A stretch of 64,000 bases of DNA from assembly GCF_022662475.1 (NCBI RefSeq), contig NZ_JAKNQQ010000010.1, positions 1 through 64,000 on the forward strand, read 5' to 3'. The position numbers were made by a program, and so were the translations under genes. The notes under the pieces were generated by a model, which saw only the letters and a program-made list of their open reading frames with translations, did no database searches and was not told where the DNA came from. Positions 1-9,700 of the stretch are shown here, piece after piece; the first letter of the stretch is position 1, and every line of letters starts with the position of its first letter. Source of the DNA: Sphingomonas sp. TREG-RG-20F-R18-01 (GTDB lineage Bacteria > Pseudomonadota > Alphaproteobacteria > Sphingomonadales > Sphingomonadaceae).

Positions 1-75
1 TGGCTCCCTGAGTAGGATTCGAACCTACGGCCGCTCGATTAACAGTCGAGAGCTCTACCGCTGAGCTATCAGGGA
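1..75 (-). tRNA. tRNA-Asn (anticodon GTT)
   Basis: Read on the minus strand, the first 75 bases fold as a tRNA. The acceptor stem TCCCTGA pairs with TCAGGGA, followed by discriminator G and an encoded CCA at the window edge. The T-arm has the usual GGTTCGAATCC core. The anticodon loop CTGTTAA places GTT as the anticodon, which reads asparagine codons AAC and AAU. Nothing in the window shows an integrase next to it, so it is not visibly used as an attachment site here. Confidence 0.97.
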
Positions 76-137
76 ACATCGCGGAGGCGCGCCTATAGCA
101 GCGGGTTTCGCGCGAATGCAAGCGGTGTTACGCAGGT

Positions 138-674
138 TTATCGCATCGGGCTGAAACCGCCCAGGCCGTGCAGATATTGCGTGTGGATATCCAGCGACAC
201 GATGCCCGAGCCCACCGCCACCGTGGCCGCATCGACCGACGGACGCGCGCGCCCGATCCGCGCGTTGCTCCGCAGACCGACGCCGTCGGCGAAGACGTCG
301 AACTTGTCCTGCGCGCGCCGCGAATGCAGCATCAGCAGCGCATACCGTCCCGGGTGCGGCACCTTGATGCACAGGCTGACCGCGCCGGTCTCCGGGGTCG
401 CCACGGTCACCCGGCGAAACACCTTGCCCGCCGTGAGCAGGTCCGTATCGGATCGCATGAAATCGTCGGGATTGTCGGGATAGAGTTCGAGCTTCACCTG
501 CCCCTGGCGATCCTTGAGACCCAGCACGTTGACCAGGATCGCAGGCCCCCTGCCCGACGTACAGGCATTGGCATCGCTGCCGAACATGCCGCCCGCGCTC
601 GCGCGCTCCGGCTGACCCAAAAGGGCGATCGTCAGGCCACAGAGACCCAGGGCGATCCACGACTTGTCACGCAT
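138..674 (-). CDS. Exported DUF2141-type protein
   Basis: The 178-residue product starts with a charged end, a hydrophobic stretch (about residues 6-20) and an ASA|GG-type signal peptidase I site near residue 27, so it should be periplasmic or surface-exposed. The mature part contains the GRGPAILVNVLGLKDRQGQVKL and YPDNPDDF regions typical of DUF2141, a beta-sandwich family of unknown function common in sphingomonads. ATG at 674 is preferred over an in-frame GTG at 680, because the GAAGAG Shine-Dalgarno-like sequence sits too close to the GTG. The downstream neighbour is tRNA-Asn on the same strand. The role is unknown. Confidence 0.8.
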   Translation of the reverse strand: MRDKSWIALGLCGLTIALLGQPERASAGGMFGSDANACTSGRGPAILVNVLGLKDRQGQVKLELYPDNPDDFMRSDTDLLTAGKVFRRVTVATPETGAVSLCIKVPHPGRYALLMLHSRRAQDKFDVFADGVGLRSNARIGRARPSVDAATVAVGSGIVSLDIHTQYLHGLGGFSPMR

Positions 675-701
675 CTTCACTCTCTTCGTCGATTGGGGTG
701 A

Positions 702-1292
702 TCAGAATTTCAGGCCGACCATGAGATTGGCGATCGGATTGAGACCGCCGGGCCGGTCGCCCAAGGCGCGGTAGGACCGTGGCAGGTTGGCGTTGGCGGC
801 GCCGATCAGCGTGCCCATCTCCACGCCGAACATGGCATTGTGATACGTGCCGCTATAGCCGACAGTGGCCGCGGGGGTCCGGCGGTTGAAACCGGTGCGC
901 ACGCCGGAGTTTCCCCCGGGCAAGCGGGGCGCATACAGCAGGCCGCCGGTCGCCTTTTCCGCATCCCGCACGAAATTCGCGACGGAAAAAAACTTCATCC
1001 CCCCGGAGAGATGCAGCCCGCTCCCGTGGATCGGGTAATAATCGATCATCGAACTGGCGAACCGGTGCTTCATCGTCCCGTCCGGATCCTGCAGCGGATC
1101 CAGCGTCTCGGACGTACTCAGCACGGCCAGTCGCAGGCGGAAGTCCGGGGCGAGCCTTGCCTCGACCGGCGTCACCCGGCCGACCGCAGCCGGCGCAGGC
1201 GCCGCCAGCACTGCCGCATAGTCGGCGTGCGCCGATCCCCCCAGCGCCACCCCTGCGGCCAAACTTGCGGCAAACCCTGTCACGATCCGCAT
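702..1292 (-). CDS. Putative outer-membrane beta-barrel protein
   Basis: The predicted 196-residue protein begins with a good signal peptide (MRIVTGFAASLAAGVALGG, then an AHA|DY cleavage site). It ends LMVGLKF, the alternating pattern with terminal Phe recognised by the Bam machinery. The mid-section mentions conserved-looking ASSMIDYYPIHGSGLHLSGG, reminiscent of small OmpW/OprF-like barrels described from sphingomonads, but no family is assigned. The frame is open upstream to 1463. ATG at 1292 is chosen because it places the signal peptide at the N-terminus; ATG at 1331 would add a non-signal leader. It diverges from the lipoprotein gene at 1582 and sits 27 bases before the DUF2141 gene, so the two may be co-transcribed. 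Confidence 0.65.
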   Translation of the reverse strand: MRIVTGFAASLAAGVALGGSAHADYAAVLAAPAPAAVGRVTPVEARLAPDFRLRLAVLSTSETLDPLQDPDGTMKHRFASSMIDYYPIHGSGLHLSGGMKFFSVANFVRDAEKATGGLLYAPRLPGGNSGVRTGFNRRTPAATVGYSGTYHNAMFGVEMGTLIGAANANLPRSYRALGDRPGGLNPIANLMVGLKF

Positions 1293-1581
1293 CGGCACCC
1301 CCGTAGGCACTGCGATCCCCGTCGCATCCATCCCTGTTGCAAAGACGGTAACCGGCGCCTTAACCCGCCCATCGTAGCGGCCCGGTGCGACCAAAGGAGT
1401 ATCGATCGCGACAAAACGATGAAACCGTCGTTCGTCGCGCGTCAGTCTCCGTTCATCTCGCAAGGCTTACAAAGTGTGAGACCGGATCAATTACCCGGAG
1501 CCTTGCGCCCGGTCGCTCGTTCTGCGCTTCATGGCCTCGACGGCACGGCTCGCCGCACAGACCAGTTCACTGGAGACCGAA

Positions 1582-2187
1582 ATGCCCAAGTTTTCGCCGA
1601 CCTTCCGCAGATCCGCTATCGTCGCGGCACTGGCGGCATCTACCCTATTGACGGCTTGCGCCACGGAATCGACCTATCGCCCAGCGGTCGGCCGCGGGTT
1701 CGAGCGTTCGGGCTACAGCGATCGCCAGATCGAAGACAACCGTTTCCAGGTCAGCTTCTCGGGCAACAGCTACACGTCGCGCGACACGGTCGAAAAGTAC
1801 CTGCTGTTCCGTGCGGCCGAGCTGACCGTACAGCGTGGCTACGACTATTTCGTCTTCGCCGACCGTAACGTCGACAAGAGCACGCGGACCTATACCACGC
1901 CCGGTGTCGGCGGGTTCGGTGGATTCGGATATGGCGGCGGCTTCGGCGGCGGCTATTGGGGCCCCAGCTGGCGCTATCGCGGGCGTGGCTTCGGCTGGCG
2001 TTCGTGGGATCCGTATTTCGGCGACCCGTTCTTCGACCGCGGGGTCGATATCAACACGATCGACAAGTACGAGGCGAATGCCGAGATCGTGGTCGGCAAG
2101 GGCCCCAAGCCCAAGGACAATATCCGCGCCTTCGATGCACGCGAAGTGTTGCGCAACCTCGGACCGAGCATCGTCACGCCGAAGTAA
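1582..2187 (+). CDS. CC0125/CC1285-type lipoprotein
   Basis: The 201-residue protein has a lipoprotein signal: a basic N-terminus, a hydrophobic segment, then LLTAC with the acylated Cys at about residue 26. The first part of the mature protein (RFQVSFSGNSYTSRDTVEKY and the RAAELTVQRGYDYF motif) matches the CC0125/CC1285 family of alphaproteobacterial lipoproteins of unknown function. A Gly/Phe/Tyr-rich middle (about residues 113-150) is probably flexible. GGAG at 1572-1575 sits six bases before the ATG and decides this start over the upstream in-frame ATG at 1531. It is followed by a strong terminator, so it is likely monocistronic. Confidence 0.85.
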   Translation: MPKFSPTFRRSAIVAALAASTLLTACATESTYRPAVGRGFERSGYSDRQIEDNRFQVSFSGNSYTSRDTVEKYLLFRAAELTVQRGYDYFVFADRNVDKSTRTYTTPGVGGFGGFGYGGGFGGGYWGPSWRYRGRGFGWRSWDPYFGDPFFDRGVDINTIDKYEANAEIVVGKGPKPKDNIRAFDAREVLRNLGPSIVTPK

Positions 2188-2207
2188 CGGCTACCGCGCG
2201 ACGGCAT

Positions 2208-2249
2208 GAAAAAGCCCCCCTTCTGCAGACAAGAAGGGGGGGTTTTTTT
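2208..2249 (+). terminator. Intrinsic terminator after the lipoprotein gene
   Basis: A CCCCCCTTCT / AGAAGGGGGG stem with a short loop is followed by seven T residues and preceded by five A residues. It may therefore work in both directions, ending the lipoprotein transcript and shielding it from the minus-strand secA side. Confidence 0.9.
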
Positions 2250-2487
2250 GTCCCGTTTTGAGGGACGCGGTGGTGGGCTTTCAGGTTCCGTCATTTTCGC
2301 AACGGCATGAGCGCCCCGAAACCGGAGCTGCTCTCCCGCGAAGGCGGGAGCCCAGGAGTCGCGCGAACTGCAAGCCGTTGTCTTGCTTGGCACTGGATTC
2401 CCGCCTTCGCGCGAAAACAGTGCATGGCGCGTCCCTGGCTCAAGCTTCGCGGGGATGACGGCGTCTAAGGGAGAGGGTCGGTGCCCG
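2250..2487. repeat. Dispersed palindromic element, family B, copy 1 (core 2327-2424)
   Basis: This intergenic stretch holds no convincing gene. Its core reads CTCCCGCGAAGGCGGGAG near the left end and CCCGCCTTCGCGCG near the right end, with the shared middle GTCGCGCGAACTGCAAGC. A second copy with the same order and spacing lies at 61981-62076. Elements of this kind, whose translations read SREGGNP and AFAG, are widespread in proteobacterial intergenic DNA. They carry no transposase and are probably mobilised in trans or act as transcript-end structures. Confidence 0.8.
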
Positions 2488-5220
2488 TCACACCGCGCCG
2501 TGGCAGTGCTTGTACTTGTTCCCCGACCCGCACGGGCATGGCGCATTGCGGCTGACGTTGCCCGCCCATTCCAATGGATCCTGCCCAAGCTCCTGCCCTT
2601 CCGGTCGCGGGATCGACAGCGGCGGAAGGCGCGTGGTGATCAGGCCGCTTCCCGCATCCTGGTCGTAGGTATCGTCGTCCCCGGTGAACGGGTCGAAATG
2701 GTTGGTGATGAAGTCGGGCAGCGTCGGCAAGGCCGGTGCCGGCTCGACGTTGAACTCGGCGAAGGCGATCGTGCGGGTCACGTCCTCGCGGATGCTGCCG
2801 AGCATCCGCTCGAACAGCGAGAAGGCTTCCTGCTTATACTCGTTGATCGGCGTCTTCTGCGCATAGGCGCGCAAATGGACGACCTGGCGGAGCGCGTCGA
2901 GCGTCGCGAGATGCTCCTTCCAGTGATGATCGAGGTTCTGCAGCAGGATCGACTTCTCGACCCGGATCCACGTCTCGGGATCGAGCGACTCCGCCTTCTC
3001 GCGGACCAGATCGTCCGCCTGCGCGCGGACACGCTCCTCGATGATCTCGGGGTCGATCGCCTCTTCCTCGAGCCACGCCTCGACCTGCGGTTCGAGGTTG
3101 AGCGTCGTCGCGAGCTGCTCCTTCATCCCCGCGATATCCCATTGCTCGGGATAGGTGCCAGGAGGGCACGCCGCGCCGACGATGCCGTTGACCGTCTCGG
3201 CGCGCATGTCCTCGACGACGTCGCCGACGGTCGCGGCGTCCATGATGTCCGACCGTTGCTCGTAGATGACCTTGCGCTGGTCGTTCATCACGTCGTCATA
3301 TTCGACGACCTGCTTGCGGATGTCGTAGTTGCGCGCCTCGACCTTCTTCTGCGCGGTCTCGATCGCCTTGGACAGCCACTTGCTGCCGATCGCCTCGCCG
3401 TCGCCGATGTTCGAGCGCATCATCTTGGCGAACAACGTGTCCGGCCCGAAGATGCGGAGCAGATCATCGTCGAGGCTGAGGTAGAATCGCGAGAGACCCG
3501 GATCACCCTGACGGCCCGAACGCCCGCGTAGCTGGTTGTCGATACGACGGCTCTCGTGCCGCTCGGTGCCGAGCACGAACAGCCCGCCCGCCGCGAGCAC
3601 CTCGGCCTTCTCGACCGCGATTTCCTGCTTGATCCGCGCGATCGCCGCCTCGCGCTCCGGCCCCTCGGGCATCGCCGACAACTCGTCGTTGACGCGGAAT
3701 TCGAGGTTGCCGCCGAGCTGAATGTCGGTGCCGCGGCCCGCCATGTTGGTCGCGATCGTCACCACGCTCTTGCGCCCCGCCTGCGCGACGATGTGCGCCT
3801 CGCGCTCATGCTGGCGCGCGTTGAGCACCTCGTGCTTGACGCCTTCCTGCACCAGGAATTCGCTCAGCAATTCGGACTTCTCGATCGACACGGTGCCGAC
3901 CAGCACCGGCTGACCGAGATCGGCGTGATGCTTGATCTTCTTGGCGATCGCGCGGAATTTGTCCGGGGTGTCCTTGTAGAATTCGTCTTCCTCGTCGACG
4001 CGCTGGACCGGCACGTGGGTCGGGATCGTCACCACGTTCATCTTGTAGATGTCGTAGAATTCCGCCGCCTCGGTCGCCGCCGTCCCGGTCATCCCTGCGA
4101 GCTTGGGGTACATGCGGAAATAGTTCTGGAAGGTGATCGACGCCATCGTCTGGTTCTCGGGCTCGATCTCGACGCCTTCCTTGGCCTCGATCGCCTGATG
4201 CAGACCGTCCGACCAGCGGCGGCCGTCCATCATGCGGCCGGTGAATTCATCGATGATGATGACCTTGCCGTCCTTGACGATGTAGTCGATGTCCGCCTTG
4301 AACATCATGTTCGCGCGGAGCGCCTGGTTGGTGTGGTGCACCACCTGCGTATTCTCGAAATCGTACAGGTTCGCGCCCTCGAGCAGCCCCGCCGCCTCGA
4401 GCAGCCGCTCGACCTTCTCGGTGCCGTCCTCGGTCAGGATGATCGACTTCTGCTTCTCGTCCTTTTCGTAATCCTCCGCAGCCAGCTCGCGGACGATCAG
4501 GTCGACCGAGCGGTACAGGTCGGACTTGTCGTCGGTCGGGCCGGAGATGATCAAAGGCGTGCGCGCCTCGTCGATCAGCACCGAATCGACCTCGTCGACG
4601 ATCGCCATCGCAAACGGGCGCTGGACCATCGTCTCGCGCTCATATTTCATGTTGTCGCGCAGGTAATCGAAGCCGAATTCGTTGTTCGTGCCGTAGGTGA
4701 TGTCCGCGGCATAAGCGTCGGCGCGCTGCTGGTCCGACAGGTTCGGGACGATGACGCCGACCGTCATCCCGAGGAAGTTGTAGACCTGCGCCATCCAGCC
4801 CGCATCGCGTGCCGCCAGATAGTCGTTGACGGTGATGACGTGGACGCCCTTGCCCGGCAGCGCGTTGAGATAGGTCGCGAGCGTCGCGACGAGCGTCTTG
4901 CCCTCGCCGGTGCGCATTTCGGCGATCTCGCCGCGGTGGAGGACGATGCCGCCGATCATCTGCACGTCGTAATGCCGCTGGCCGAGCGCACGCTTGGCGG
5001 CTTCGCGGACCGTGGCGAACGCTTCGGGGAGCAGCGCATCGAGATCTTCGCCCGCTTCCAGCCGCTCGCGGAAGCGCGCGGTCTGGGCGGAGAGGTCCTC
5101 GTCGGACATGGCGGAGATGGTGGGCTCGAACCCGTTGATCTTCGCGACGACCGCGCCGAGCGACTTGACGTAGCGGTCGTTGGACGAGCCGAAGAGCGAT
5201 TTGGCAATGCCGCCGAACAT
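2488..5220 (-). CDS. secA: Protein translocase ATPase SecA
   Basis: SecA is the motor that drives unfolded preproteins through SecYEG using ATP. The 910-residue product has the Walker A region EMRTGEGKT (about 100-110), the DEAD-like box [13 protein letters not shown] (about 205-217), the preprotein cross-linking and helical scaffold domains, and the C-terminal zinc-binding [12 protein letters not shown] motif that also binds SecB. The length is normal for the family. ATG at 5220 is chosen over an in-frame TTG at 5226 because an AGGA sequence sits seven bases before the ATG. The gene is read away from argJ. Confidence 0.98.
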   Translation of the reverse strand: MFGGIAKSLFGSSNDRYVKSLGAVVAKINGFEPTISAMSDEDLSAQTARFRERLEAGEDLDALLPEAFATVREAAKRALGQRHYDVQMIGGIVLHRGEIAEMRTGEGKTLVATLATYLNALPGKGVHVITVNDYLAARDAGWMAQVYNFLGMTVGVIVPNLSDQQRADAYAADITYGTNNEFGFDYLRDNMKYERETMVQRPFAMAIVDEVDSVLIDEARTPLIISGPTDDKSDLYRSVDLIVRELAAEDYEKDEKQKSIILTEDGTEKVERLLEAAGLLEGANLYDFENTQVVHHTNQALRANMMFKADIDYIVKDGKVIIIDEFTGRMMDGRRWSDGLHQAIEAKEGVEIEPENQTMASITFQNYFRMYPKLAGMTGTAATEAAEFYDIYKMNVVTIPTHVPVQRVDEEDEFYKDTPDKFRAIAKKIKHHADLGQPVLVGTVSIEKSELLSEFLVQEGVKHEVLNARQHEREAHIVAQAGRKSVVTIATNMAGRGTDIQLGGNLEFRVNDELSAMPEGPEREAAIARIKQEIAVEKAEVLAAGGLFVLGTERHESRRIDNQLRGRSGRQGDPGLSRFYLSLDDDLLRIFGPDTLFAKMMRSNIGDGEAIGSKWLSKAIETAQKKVEARNYDIRKQVVEYDDVMNDQRKVIYEQRSDIMDAATVGDVVEDMRAETVNGIVGAACPPGTYPEQWDIAGMKEQLATTLNLEPQVEAWLEEEAIDPEIIEERVRAQADDLVREKAESLDPETWIRVEKSILLQNLDHHWKEHLATLDALRQVVHLRAYAQKTPINEYKQEAFSLFERMLGSIREDVTRTIAFAEFNVEPAPALPTLPDFITNHFDPFTGDDDTYDQDAGSGLITTRLPPLSIPRPEGQELGQDPLEWAGNVSRNAPCPCGSGNKYKHCHGAV

Positions 5221-5316
5221 GGGCAATTCCTGTATGTCTAAAGGGGATGAGCGGCGCGCTACCCGCGGCCACCGGAAAATGTCGTTAAGAAGGGCAGCGC
5301 GGCAGGCGCCGCCGGA

Positions 5317-5580
5317 TCAAGCCCGCGGGCGATCCAGGTAGAGGCGCGCAGGTGCGATCGCGGGAAGCGCAACGACTTGCAGCGCGAAAACCGCCGTTTC
5401 GCCAAAGCCGCTCGCGAGGTGCAGATGCCCCGCTACGCGCAGCACCCGCGCCGGGAGCGCGACCTGCGTGCGTGCCGCCGCGACCGACTGGCATTCGACC
5501 TGCACGTCCGGTGCGCGAACGCCCGTCACCACGCCGGTCAGCGCGGAGAGGATCGCAGAAAAGAACAACAGCCATTCCAT
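5317..5580 (-). CDS. Small hypothetical membrane-anchored protein
   Basis: This is an 87-residue open frame upstream of secA on the same strand. The start is a hydrophobic segment (MEWLLFFSAILSALTGVVTG) that could be a signal anchor. The remainder is Ala/Val-rich with no recognised domain. The codon pattern and the signal-like start favour a real gene, and sphingomonads commonly have an uncharacterised ORF of this type between secA and argJ. The frame is open to 5631, but ATG at 5580 gives a plausible N-terminus. The function is unknown. Confidence 0.5.
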   Translation of the reverse strand: MEWLLFFSAILSALTGVVTGVRAPDVQVECQSVAAARTQVALPARVLRVAGHLHLASGFGETAVFALQVVALPAIAPARLYLDRPRA

Positions 5581-5666
5581 GGGTGCTCGGGCATGTAATG
5601 GCTGCGACGCGCTTCGTCTATCGGCAAACACCGCTCGTCGTGGGGGGCTGTTCGTGCGCAGACGAC

Positions 5667-5804
5667 CCTTCGACTTCGCTCAGGGCGAACGGGGGGAGGA
5701 TGGTTTCGGCGAGCAACCCGCGCCCGAAAGGGTGAAGGAAAGAGCTGCGCTGCATTGCGTTCGTGCTGAGCGTAACATACCGTTCGTGCTGAGCGAAGTC
5801 GAAG
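5667..5804. repeat. Dispersed palindromic element, family A, copy 1
   Basis: The left arm CTTCGACTTCGCTCAGGGCG and the right arm CTGAGCGAAGTCGAAG are inverted copies, and a partial extra arm lies near 5759-5781. Related copies are at 57254-57343 and 59441-59510. This sequence is characteristic of sphingomonad genomes and carries no gene. Confidence 0.85.
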
Positions 5805-5879
5805 CACCGCCCCAAGCAAGACGCCTGAAACCGCGCCCTCCCTTGCCTAGGAAGGGGAGAGGGACTTCCGACAAGTTCC

Positions 5880-5984
5880 TCCCCTCCCTGGAAGGGAGGG
5901 GTTGGGGGTGGGTAGGCTCGAGGCGGGTGCTGCACCCTCCCCACACCAACCCACCCCCGCCCCCTCCCTTCCAGGGAGGGGAGA
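5880..5984. repeat. Dispersed palindromic element, family D, copy 1
   Basis: CCTCCCTGGAAGGGAGGGG at the left and CCCCTCCCTTCCAGGGAGGG at the right are inverted arms around a GTTGGGGGTGGGT / ACCCACCCCC inner pair. The element lies just upstream of argJ. Together with the family A element it fills the 456-base gap 5581-6036, where no other gene is seen. Other copies are at 40810-40926 and inside rnr at 50302-50410. Confidence 0.85.
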
Positions 5985-6036
5985 AGCAACAGCAGCACCG
6001 CTTGAGACGCGCCTTCGATCTGCTAAAGCCGCGCAC

Positions 6037-7257
6037 ATGACCCGCTCCCCGCTCGCTCGCCCCTTCCCCGCCCTGCCTGCGATCGCGGGCGTCACCCCCC
6101 GCGTCGCGCGCGCCGGGTACAAGGCGTGGGAGCGCAACGACCTCACCTTCATCACGCTCGACCCCGGCACCACCGTTGCGGGCGTGCTGACGCAAAGCAA
6201 ATGCCCGTCGCCCGAAGTCGAATGGTGCCGCTCGGCGCTGATCCTCGGCGAGGCCCGCGCGGTCGTCGTCAATGCCGGCAACGCCAACGCCTTCACCGGC
6301 GGGCGCGGCCGCGCCGCGGTCGAGGCGATCGCGGCCAAGGTCGCCGGCGCGCTCGCTTGCCGCCCATCGGACGTGTTCGTCTCCTCGACCGGCGTGATCG
6401 GCGTGCCGTTGCCGATCGACAAGGCCGAGGCCGGGCTCGACGCCGCCTTCGCCGCGCTGCCGTGCTCGTGGGAAGACGCAACCAACACGATCGGCACGAC
6501 CGACACCTTCGCCAAGGGCGCGATGACGACCGCAGTGGTCGGCGGGCGTACGGTGACGTTGGTCGGGATCATCAAGGGCTCGGGGATGATCGCCCCCGAC
6601 ATGGCGACGATGCTCGGCTATATCTTCACCGACGCGGCGGTTTCCGCCGAGTTCCTCCAGGCGATGCTCGGCGAAGCCAACCGCGCGACCTTTTCGTGCA
6701 TCACGGTCGACAGCGATACCTCGACCAGCGACAGCGTCCTCGCCTTCGCCACCGGCAAGGCCGGGAATACCCCGCTCACCGGCGCGGACGACGACGGCGC
6801 CGACGCGTTCCGCGCGGCGCTGGCGGACCTGTGCCGCCAGCTCGCGCATCTGGTCGTGCGCGACGGCGAGGGCGCGTCCAAGTTCATCGAGGTCGCGGTG
6901 ACCGGCGCGGAGAGCGACCGCAGCGCCCACCGCATCGCGATGAGCATCGCCAACTCACCGCTCGTGAAGACGGCGATCGCGGGCGAGGATGCGAACTGGG
7001 GCCGTGTCGTGATGGCGGTCGGCAAGGCGGGCGAACCCGCCGAACGCGATCTGCTGGCGATCCGTTTCGGCGATACGCAGGTCGCGCGCGAGGGCCTGGC
7101 GGTCGTCGGCTATGACGAGGCACCGGTCGCCGCGCATCTCAAGGGGCAGACGATCGAGATCGGAGTCGATCTCGGGCTTGGCAACGGTATTGCGACGGTG
7201 TGGACGTGCGACCTGACGCACGGGTACATCTCGATCAACGCGGACTATCGGAGCTGA
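6037..7257 (+). CDS. argJ: Bifunctional glutamate N-acetyltransferase / ornithine acetyltransferase ArgJ
   Basis: ArgJ transfers the acetyl group from N-acetylornithine to glutamate in the cyclic arginine pathway, and in bifunctional forms also uses acetyl-CoA. The 406-residue product is of normal length. It contains the family's autoproteolysis site KGSGMIAPDMATML, where Thr191 becomes the nucleophile of the beta chain; the N-terminal ANACTG-equivalent region reads VVVNAGNANAFTG. The frame is open upstream to 5902, but that part encodes the palindromic element, so ATG at 6037 is the sensible start. There is no strong Shine-Dalgarno sequence. The single-domain Ntn-like fold is predicted to be cytoplasmic. 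Confidence 0.96.
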   Translation: MTRSPLARPFPALPAIAGVTPRVARAGYKAWERNDLTFITLDPGTTVAGVLTQSKCPSPEVEWCRSALILGEARAVVVNAGNANAFTGGRGRAAVEAIAAKVAGALACRPSDVFVSSTGVIGVPLPIDKAEAGLDAAFAALPCSWEDATNTIGTTDTFAKGAMTTAVVGGRTVTLVGIIKGSGMIAPDMATMLGYIFTDAAVSAEFLQAMLGEANRATFSCITVDSDTSTSDSVLAFATGKAGNTPLTGADDDGADAFRAALADLCRQLAHLVVRDGEGASKFIEVAVTGAESDRSAHRIAMSIANSPLVKTAIAGEDANWGRVVMAVGKAGEPAERDLLAIRFGDTQVAREGLAVVGYDEAPVAAHLKGQTIEIGVDLGLGNGIATVWTCDLTHGYISINADYRS

Positions 7258-7293
7258 CGCCCGGCTGGGGACCGTCGACCGACATGGGGCGCG

Positions 7294-9330
7294 TCAGCGT
7301 CCTGACGCGCCGCCGAGCCGTACCCCGATCCACAACCGGCGCGGCGTGCCGAGGTCGATCGACCCGGCTGCGTTCCGCGTGATCACCGTGGTATCGGTCA
7401 GATTCTCGCCGCGCGCGATCACCGCCCAACGCCGCGCGATCGGCACCGACACGACGCCATCGAGGGTCGTTGCCGCCGGCAGGACGTCGGTTTGCAGATC
7501 GTCTTCATATTGTCGCCCGACGTACCGGCCCGTCAGCGATACGCCGAGCCCGCGCGGATCCTGCCAACCCAGCGTTGCGCTGGCCGTGTGGCGCGGGCTC
7601 TGCGCCGGGATGAACCCGTTCAGCTGCGCCGAGGCCCCGGAGGCGCGGACCTTGCTGTCGCTGAACGCATAGGACCCGTCGAGCGACACGCGCCCGTGCG
7701 TCGCATGCGCGGTCACTTCCACCCCGCGCGCGACGATCGCATCGACATTGCGGCGCTGCCGCACGGTGGGGGTAATCGTCACGTTGGCGATCGCACCCTC
7801 CAGCCGGTTATAGAACGCGGTCACACCCAGCGAAACGCCGGCGACCGGTGTCAGGTCGATCCCGCCCTCCACGCCGCGCAACCGTTCCAACCCCAGCGCG
7901 ACATTGGCCTGGGTCGTGATCGGGAACACCACGAACGGCCGGTAAAGTTCGTTGAGCGTCGGCAACCGGAAACCGGTATAGCCCGCCGTCCGCAAGGCCA
8001 CCGCGTCGCTGGCATGAAACACCGCCCCCGCGCGTCCGGTCGCCTCCACCCCGTCGCGATCGGCGAAGCGCTGATTCGTCGTGACCGTTCCCGCGCCGTT
8101 GCGCTCGCGGAAGAAGCCGTCCGTAATCGTCCAGCGGTCCCCCCGCACACCCGCCGTCAGCACCAGACGGCCGAGCGTCCAGTCATCCTCCGCAAACAGG
8201 CCGGTCGTATTGGTCGTCCCGCCGGCGGTCCGCCGCGTCGTGACGGCACCGCTCGCGGCATAGGCGTCCTCGTAAAGCGTACCGTCCCCCAACCGGACGT
8301 CCGCGCCGATCCGCAGGACGTGGTCCGGGCCAACCGGCGGCCGCAGTTCGATCTTGCCGCCAATCCCGGTCGACGGAGTGTTGCGCTGGTCGAGGGTCAG
8401 TTTCGCGGTCGTCGCGCTGATCACGCGATTGGCGAAGTTCCGCGCCTGGACATACGCCAGCACGTCCACCGCCCAGGGTCCGCGATGGACCACCCGGACG
8501 CTGGCGTCCTCGCCTTCGGAGCGACTGTCCGCCCCCGCGAACCGCAGCGTCCGGTCGTCACGGAACACCACCGCCCGCGCCTGCAACTCGGTTTCGGCAT
8601 CGATCGGGAGGACGGCGCGGGCTTGCCCCGACCAGTCACGATAGCGCGCGCGGACGGTGGCCGCGGTCCGCTGGTCGAGTGGGGTCGTGTAGAAGCCGTC
8701 GCCCCGTTCATACTTCCCCGCGACCGTCAGGAAGCCCGCGCCGACGTCGGGGGATAGGCTCGCGGTCGTTTCCACCGCATGGTCGCTGCCGTAGAAAGCA
8801 CTGCCGGCGACGCGGGGGAGATCGGCGCGGGTGGCGCTGGAAAGCTCGATCGTTCCCGCGACCGCCCCCGCGCCGAAGGCCCCGGCCCCGCCCCCGCGCG
8901 TGATCCGCACGCTCGACAGGCGGTCCGGCGACAAGGCGTTGAACGGGATATAGCCGAAGAACGGGTCCGCCAGCGGGACGCCGTCCAGCAGCACCAGCGC
9001 CCGCGACGAGGCATTTCCGCCCAAAGCGCGCAACGTGACGCCCTGCGCCGACGGATTGGCCGACCGGCTGTCGCTGCGGCGGAACTGCTGGAAGCCGGCG
9101 ACGTCCGACAGGACGTCCTCGACCCGGCCCGACGCATCGTTGGTGAGCCGGTCCCGATCGATCGTCACCGATCCATAGGCTGGCATGCCCGGCGGCACCG
9201 GCAGCGGTGACCCGAGCACCACGATATCGGGGCCGGAAACGCCCGGCGCCGCGACCGGCGCAGCCGCCTGTTGTGCGGACAGGCCGGCCGGCACGCCGAT
9301 GACGGCGAGCGCGAGACGTCGACATTTCAC
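7294..9330 (-). CDS. TonB-dependent outer-membrane receptor
   Basis: The 678-residue protein has a signal peptide directly after a GTG start at 9330. A plug domain follows (about residues 35-150, with GRVEDVLSDVAGFQQF and LLDGVPLADPFFGYIPF), then a beta-barrel with the conserved receptor C-terminal region. It imports an unknown substrate, energised by TonB-ExbBD. The first in-frame upstream start (9489) would remove the signal peptide from the N-terminus. The GTG lies only five bases after the stop of the lipoprotein gene, pointing to one transcript and translational coupling. The C-terminus (GGASGR) lacks the usual terminal aromatic residue. The plug most resembles vitamin B12/siderophore-type receptors, but the ligand cannot be read from sequence. 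Confidence 0.9.
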   Translation of the reverse strand: MKCRRLALAVIGVPAGLSAQQAAAPVAAPGVSGPDIVVLGSPLPVPPGMPAYGSVTIDRDRLTNDASGRVEDVLSDVAGFQQFRRSDSRSANPSAQGVTLRALGGNASSRALVLLDGVPLADPFFGYIPFNALSPDRLSSVRITRGGGAGAFGAGAVAGTIELSSATRADLPRVAGSAFYGSDHAVETTASLSPDVGAGFLTVAGKYERGDGFYTTPLDQRTAATVRARYRDWSGQARAVLPIDAETELQARAVVFRDDRTLRFAGADSRSEGEDASVRVVHRGPWAVDVLAYVQARNFANRVISATTAKLTLDQRNTPSTGIGGKIELRPPVGPDHVLRIGADVRLGDGTLYEDAYAASGAVTTRRTAGGTTNTTGLFAEDDWTLGRLVLTAGVRGDRWTITDGFFRERNGAGTVTTNQRFADRDGVEATGRAGAVFHASDAVALRTAGYTGFRLPTLNELYRPFVVFPITTQANVALGLERLRGVEGGIDLTPVAGVSLGVTAFYNRLEGAIANVTITPTVRQRRNVDAIVARGVEVTAHATHGRVSLDGSYAFSDSKVRASGASAQLNGFIPAQSPRHTASATLGWQDPRGLGVSLTGRYVGRQYEDDLQTDVLPAATTLDGVVSVPIARRWAVIARGENLTDTTVITRNAAGSIDLGTPRRLWIGVRLGGASGR

Positions 9331-9335
9331 GGACG

Positions 9336-9686
9336 CTATTGTTTCTTGGCCTGGGGCACGCCGCTGACCCAGAAGACGCCATCCGGCTGCAGCGTGATGA
9401 CATATTGTCCGCGATCGTCGCACTCTGCGATCCACACGGCGTGCCCGTCGATCGGTGCGTGCTTTTCGAAACGCACGATCTTCTGACACGTGTAGCCGCC
9501 ATCCCTGATCGCGCGGAACAGGGTGGTTTCCTGCAGGTTGCGCGGCAGCGCGTCGATCCTGGCTTCCATCGGATCGGGCTTGGTGGTGGCCGCCGCGGTG
9601 GTCCCGCCGGTGCTGGCCGGATCGCAGGCCGACACACCGGCAACCATGGCGGCGAGCATGGCGATGCGGGGTAGGACGTGTTTCAT
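9336..9686 (-). CDS. Small lipoprotein in a TonB-receptor operon
   Basis: The 116-residue product starts MKHVLPRIAMLAAMVAGVSAC, a type II signal peptide with the acylated Cys at residue 21. A Thr/Pro linker follows, then a compact domain with two further Cys residues (TCQKI and AECDDRG) that could form a disulphide. A GGAG-type ribosome-binding site lies in the 14-base gap after the CinA-domain gene. Its place between that gene and the receptor suggests a shared transcript, but no family or function is recognised. Confidence 0.8.
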   Translation of the reverse strand: MKHVLPRIAMLAAMVAGVSACDPASTGGTTAAATTKPDPMEARIDALPRNLQETTLFRAIRDGGYTCQKIVRFEKHAPIDGHAVWIAECDDRGQYVITLQPDGVFWVSGVPQAKKQ

Positions 9687-9700
9687 CTCAGCTCTCCGGA

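Noticed and set aside
3556-5241. A 561-codon open frame opposite secA
   Set aside because: SecA motifs fix the minus strand as coding; the plus-strand frame is a GC-skew by-product.
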